NCBI GenBank assembly: GCA_951213105.1
Contig: OX578152.1
Span: forward strand, 74,855,180-74,919,179
Source of the DNA: Amaurobius ferox
Lineage: Eukaryota; Arthropoda; Arachnida; Araneae; Amaurobiidae
DNA length: 64,000 nucleotides
Direction of reading: 5' to 3'
Shown here: positions 60,347 through 64,000 of the stretch, piece after piece
Numbering within the stretch: position 1 is the stretch's first letter
Layout of the letters: the number at the start of each line of letters is the position of its first letter
Made by a program: the position numbers and the translations under genes
Notes under the pieces: model-generated
What the model saw: only the letters and a program-made list of their open reading frames with translations
Databases searched by the model: none
What the model was told of the DNA's origin: nothing

Positions 60347-60796
60347 CCATGGAGATAAAGGAGATAAAACCTCATGTTAAGAAAATGCCCTATCGTTTGA
60401 AATAATAATGCAGGTGGCGCTGAGATAAGTAGTCCTGCATTGCGTCCATTTTGTAAAAATAAATATAGCACAATGCAAAGTAGAACTGAAACAATAAAGA
60501 ATATTCCTACGTATTCAAAATTATTTTACCTTTCAATTTATTTTTATTTCCCTATATTCTGTACTCTATACTACAACTATTAAATAAGACTAGTTAATTA
60601 TACTCATAATTAAGGAATGCATAATTTAAAAATAATTAAAAATATATATACTAAATACTACCCTTTATGTTGTGTCAGCTAATAATAACGGCTACTTTAC
60701 TAACACTAGCAACACTTAGATATAGTTCTCAAAGCATTATGATATTTTCAAACGTTTCATCCATAGGAGTTTTATCTCCTTCTTTCTAACTCCATG
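60347..60796. mobile_element. Family G element, copy G2
   Basis: Ends CCATGGAGATAAAGGAGATA and the complement-type TCTCCTTCTTTCTAACTCCATG. The interior aligns with G1 (ACAATGCAAAGTAGAACT, GCTACTTTACTAACACTAGC). No TTAA at the left flank (AGCAG), so the ends are eroded. Confidence 0.6.
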
Positions 60797-61143
60797 ATCG
60801 CATACCTTCCGTTACGGTTAAGAATAAATGTTGGAGGTTAACAGGTACAGACAATACTGTCATTCCCCAGACAACATACTTTCCGAGGAATATTTTTATT
60901 TCGAATGTCAATACTCCTACAAATGGGATTCTGACGATATTTTTTCTATTCCAAAGATGAATTTTGTAATATTTGAACAAGATAATTAATTTTCTCCTGT
61001 TTACTTTTCTCGCAAGACATAGTTAATGCACGTATTGGAATGTACGCAACACATAGAATGTACGTAATCAAAAAATGTTGGACTGGTGTCAAAATTTAGA
61101 ATTTAGATGACCGACAGATTTAAACGTTTTGGATACTCTAGGA
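60797..61143. other. Non-coding; dispersed duplicate of 56207-56345
   Basis: 60819-60960 is the second copy of that block. The minus-strand frame at 60786-60980 spans it and a repeat end and is not a gene. Confidence 0.45.
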
Positions 61144-61909
61144 CAGTGTTTGTCAACCTCAGGGCCCTGACATCAATTATACAGGACCGCGAAAGATTCT
61201 ATTGAAATTTGCCGTTTTAATTTTCTAAGCATTTTGTAAGAATAAATCTTTCATAGTAGAAATATTCTAAGGAGAGAATTATGAATTAATGAATGTGCCG
61301 AAAAACTCAGAATCATAACGCCTAAATAGCAACCAGAACGCCTAAATAGCAACCAGAACGCCTAAATAGCAAATAACACCTGTGTAGCAAATGTCAGTGA
61401 CCAAAACACACTTAAACTTTAATATGAATAAGAAACTGCTCAGCTTATTTCTATGGTAAATTACAATGGATAAATATTTTTCTCTCTCAATGTCGTTTTT
61501 TTTTCAAACCAACATCAGTAAAATCAATGTAATAATACAATATCCCATTTTATGCTGAATAATATTATAAGTTTTCGGTGATAAGAATGGTAAGTGCCAA
61601 TGAACATCAGCACACATTAATTTAATTGTTGGCCTGAGGAAATTACAATATGATACATGATTCCATGAGTCCAGTGATTGATAACTCATTTAAATGTAAT
61701 TTTCTATATGTCAACAAGCCACACCGTATGCATAAATGCACTAATATGCTTTATAATGATGTCCTGATTAATCATTAATACTTATGTTAGTTTAATGCAT
61801 GAGCTTAGAAAAGTTAGAAAAGTATTTACGAGGGAATTTGTTGGGATCGGGTTATCCAATTTAAAAAATATTTACTTGGCTGCGATCTCACAAAGGTTGA
61901 GAAGCACTG
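61144..61909. mobile_element. hAT-like non-autonomous element (766 bp)
   Basis: Ends CAGTGTTTGTCAACCTCAGG and the complement of CAGTGCTTCTCAACCTTTGT, the style of Charlie/SPIN-type hAT elements. The 8 bp flanks CTCTAGGA and CTTTAGAA match at 6 of 8. The interior has no transposase and holds a 20 bp repeat (CGCCTAAATAGCAACCAGAA, about 3 copies at 61319-61370). Confidence 0.7.
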
Positions 61910-62115
61910 CTTTAGAACGTTAATACACTATATTTAGCATGAAGTTTGTGTGTAAATGTCCTGTTCTTCTGTCAGTTGGTTCTTCGAGACAATTCTGTCT
62001 ACAATTAAGTTTGTGCGAAAATCACTGATATTTGAAAAGGAACTAAAACTATTGCTACAAATGCATGAAGTGCGTCTGCGGCAGATTGCCTATTTCCAAG
62101 ACTAAACAACCTTTA

Positions 62116-64000
62116 CAGTGGAAGCGCTCGATAATTTTGATATATCACATCTTCACTCTATGATTTCAGTGCATATTATATAGATACAGTGGAAGCGCTC
62201 GGTAATTTTCATACATCACAACTTCACTCAGTCATTTCAGTGCATATTATACAGATACAGTGAACGCGCTCTATAATTTTGATACATCACCCCTTCGCTC
62301 AGTCATTTCAGTGCATATTATACAGATACAGTGGAAGCGCTCGATAATTTTTATATATCATCGATTCACTCAGCCATTTCAGTGCATATGATATAGAAAC
62401 AGTGGAAGGACTCGATAATTTTGTTACAACACCCTTTCACTCAGTCATTTCAGTGCATTTTATATAGATAAAGAGGAAGCGCTCGATAATTTGATATATC
62501 ACCCCTTCACTCAGTCATCTCAGTGCATATTATATAGATACAGTGGAAGCGCTCGATAATCACCACTTTACTCAGTCATCTCAGTACATATTATATAGAT
62601 ACAGTGAACGCGTTCTATAATTTTGATACATCACCCCTTCGCTCAGTCATTTCAGTGCATATTATACAGATACAGTGGAAGCGCTCGATAATTTTTATAT
62701 ATCACCGATTCACTCAGTCATTTCAGTGCATATGATATAGAAACAGTGGAAGGACTCGATAATTTTGTTACAACACCCTTTCACTCAGTCATTTCAGTGC
62801 ATTTTATATAGATAAAGAGGAAGCGCTCGATAATTTGATATATCACCCCTTCAATCAGTCATCTCAGTGCATATTATATAGATACAGTGGAAGCGCTCGA
62901 TAATTTTGATACATCACCCCTTTACTCAGTCATCTCAGTACATATTATATAGATACAGTGAACGCGCTCTATAATTTTGATACATCACCCCTTCGCTCAG
63001 TCATTTCAGTGCATATTATATAAATACAGTGGAAGGGCTCGATAATTTTGATATATCACTCCCTCACTCAGTCACTTCAGTGCATATTATACCGATACAG
63101 TGAAAGCGTTCTATAATTTTGTTACATAACCCCTTCACTCTGTCATTTCAGTGCATATTATATAGATACAGAGGAAGCGCTAGATAATTTTGATATATCA
63201 CCCCTTCAATCAGTGATTTCAGAGTATATCATATAGATACTGTGGAAGCGCTCGATAATTTTGATATATCACCCCTTCGCTCAGTCATTTCAGTGCATAT
63301 TATATAGATACAGTGGAAGCGCTCGATAATTTTGATATACCACCTCTTCACTCAGTGATTTCAGTGCATATTATATAGACACAGTGGAAGCGCTCGATAA
63401 TTTTGATATATCACCCCTTCACTCTATGATTTCAGTGCATATTATATAGATACAGTGGGAGCGCTCGGTAATTTTCATACATCACAACTTCACTCAGTCA
63501 TTTCAGTGCATATTATACAGATACAGTGAACGCGCTCTATAATTTTGATACATCACCCCTTCGCTCAGTCATTTCAGTGCATATTATACAGATACAGTGG
63601 AAGCGCTCGATAATTTTTATATATCACCGATTCACTCAGTGATTTCAGTGCATATGATATAGAAACAGTGGAAGGGCTCGATAATTTTGTTACAACACCC
63701 TTTCACTCAGTCATTTCAGTGCATTTTATATAGATAAAGAGGAAGCGCTCGATAATTTGATATATCACCCCTTCACTCAGTCATCTCAGTGCATATTATA
63801 TAGATACAGTGGAAGCGCTCGATAATTTTGATACATCACCACTTTACTCAGTCATCTCAGTACATATTATATAGATACAGTGAACGCGCTCTATAATTTT
63901 GATACATCACCCCTTCGCTCAGTCATTTCAGTGCATATTATAAAAATACAGTGGAAGCGCTCGACAATTTTGATATATCACTCCCTCACTCAGTCACTTC
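62116..64000 (+). repeat. 71 bp satellite with higher-order structure, runs off the window
   Basis: 27 monomers of 71 bp (a few 61-70), core GTGGAAGCGCTCGATAATTT ... CACTCAGTCATTTCAGTGCA. Monomer types recur in order. Numbering by type, the array reads 1-7, 3-7 again, then 8, 14-18, and 1-7, 8, 14. The basic period is thus 13 monomers (about 0.92 kb), with one internal 5-monomer duplication in the first period. The first period start (62116) recurs at 63382. Confidence 0.92.

Noticed and set aside
62116..64000. CRISPR-like array
   Set aside because: The whole unit is conserved, with no unique spacers, in a eukaryotic sequence; it is a satellite.

Overview
This is an AT-rich eukaryotic window, roughly 70% A+T, with introns, SINEs, DNA-transposon relics, solo-LTR-like blocks, a degenerate Gypsy polyprotein, microsatellites and satellites. 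The style of the repeats and one small secreted cysteine-rich gene suggest an arthropod, probably an arachnid such as a spider. That taxonomic call is an inference. No bacterial, phage or organellar content is visible, and almost none of the open frames look like real genes.

One gene is well supported. It encodes a small secreted granulin-like protein: a signal-peptide exon at 1701-1779, a cysteine-rich exon at 7869-8089 whose splice phase matches, and a 3' UTR exon at 13250 to about 13412 with an AATAAA. Its two introns (about 6.1 and 5.1 kb) are full of transposons. A second, weaker candidate is an intronless 117-residue hydrophobic protein at 19361-19714.

The rest is mostly repeats. Two non-autonomous, Helentron/HINE (DINE-1)-like families dominate. 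I call them A (7 copies) and B (6 copies). Each has a 5' subterminal inverted repeat, a microsatellite near the 3' end and a 3' hairpin, and the two end sequences change together between the families. A third family, E, is a 2.5 kb inverted repeat with the same hairpin-plus-microsatellite end on both sides. Other elements are TTAA-flanked piggyBac-like MITEs (one nested in another TTAA element), a mariner-like MITE with long TIRs, hAT-like elements, a Tc1 transposase relic, a Gypsy gag relic and pol relic, LTR-like blocks with TGTTGCGA/TCGCAACA ends, tRNA-derived SINEs, and several tandem duplications.

The most striking item is at 48086-48470: a nearly complete 5S rRNA sequence fused to the tRNA-SINE body, with the whole unit flanked by a 14 bp target-site duplication. 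It therefore moved as a single 5S-tRNA chimeric SINE. The right edge (62116-64000) is a 71 bp satellite arranged as a higher-order repeat, which continues past the window.
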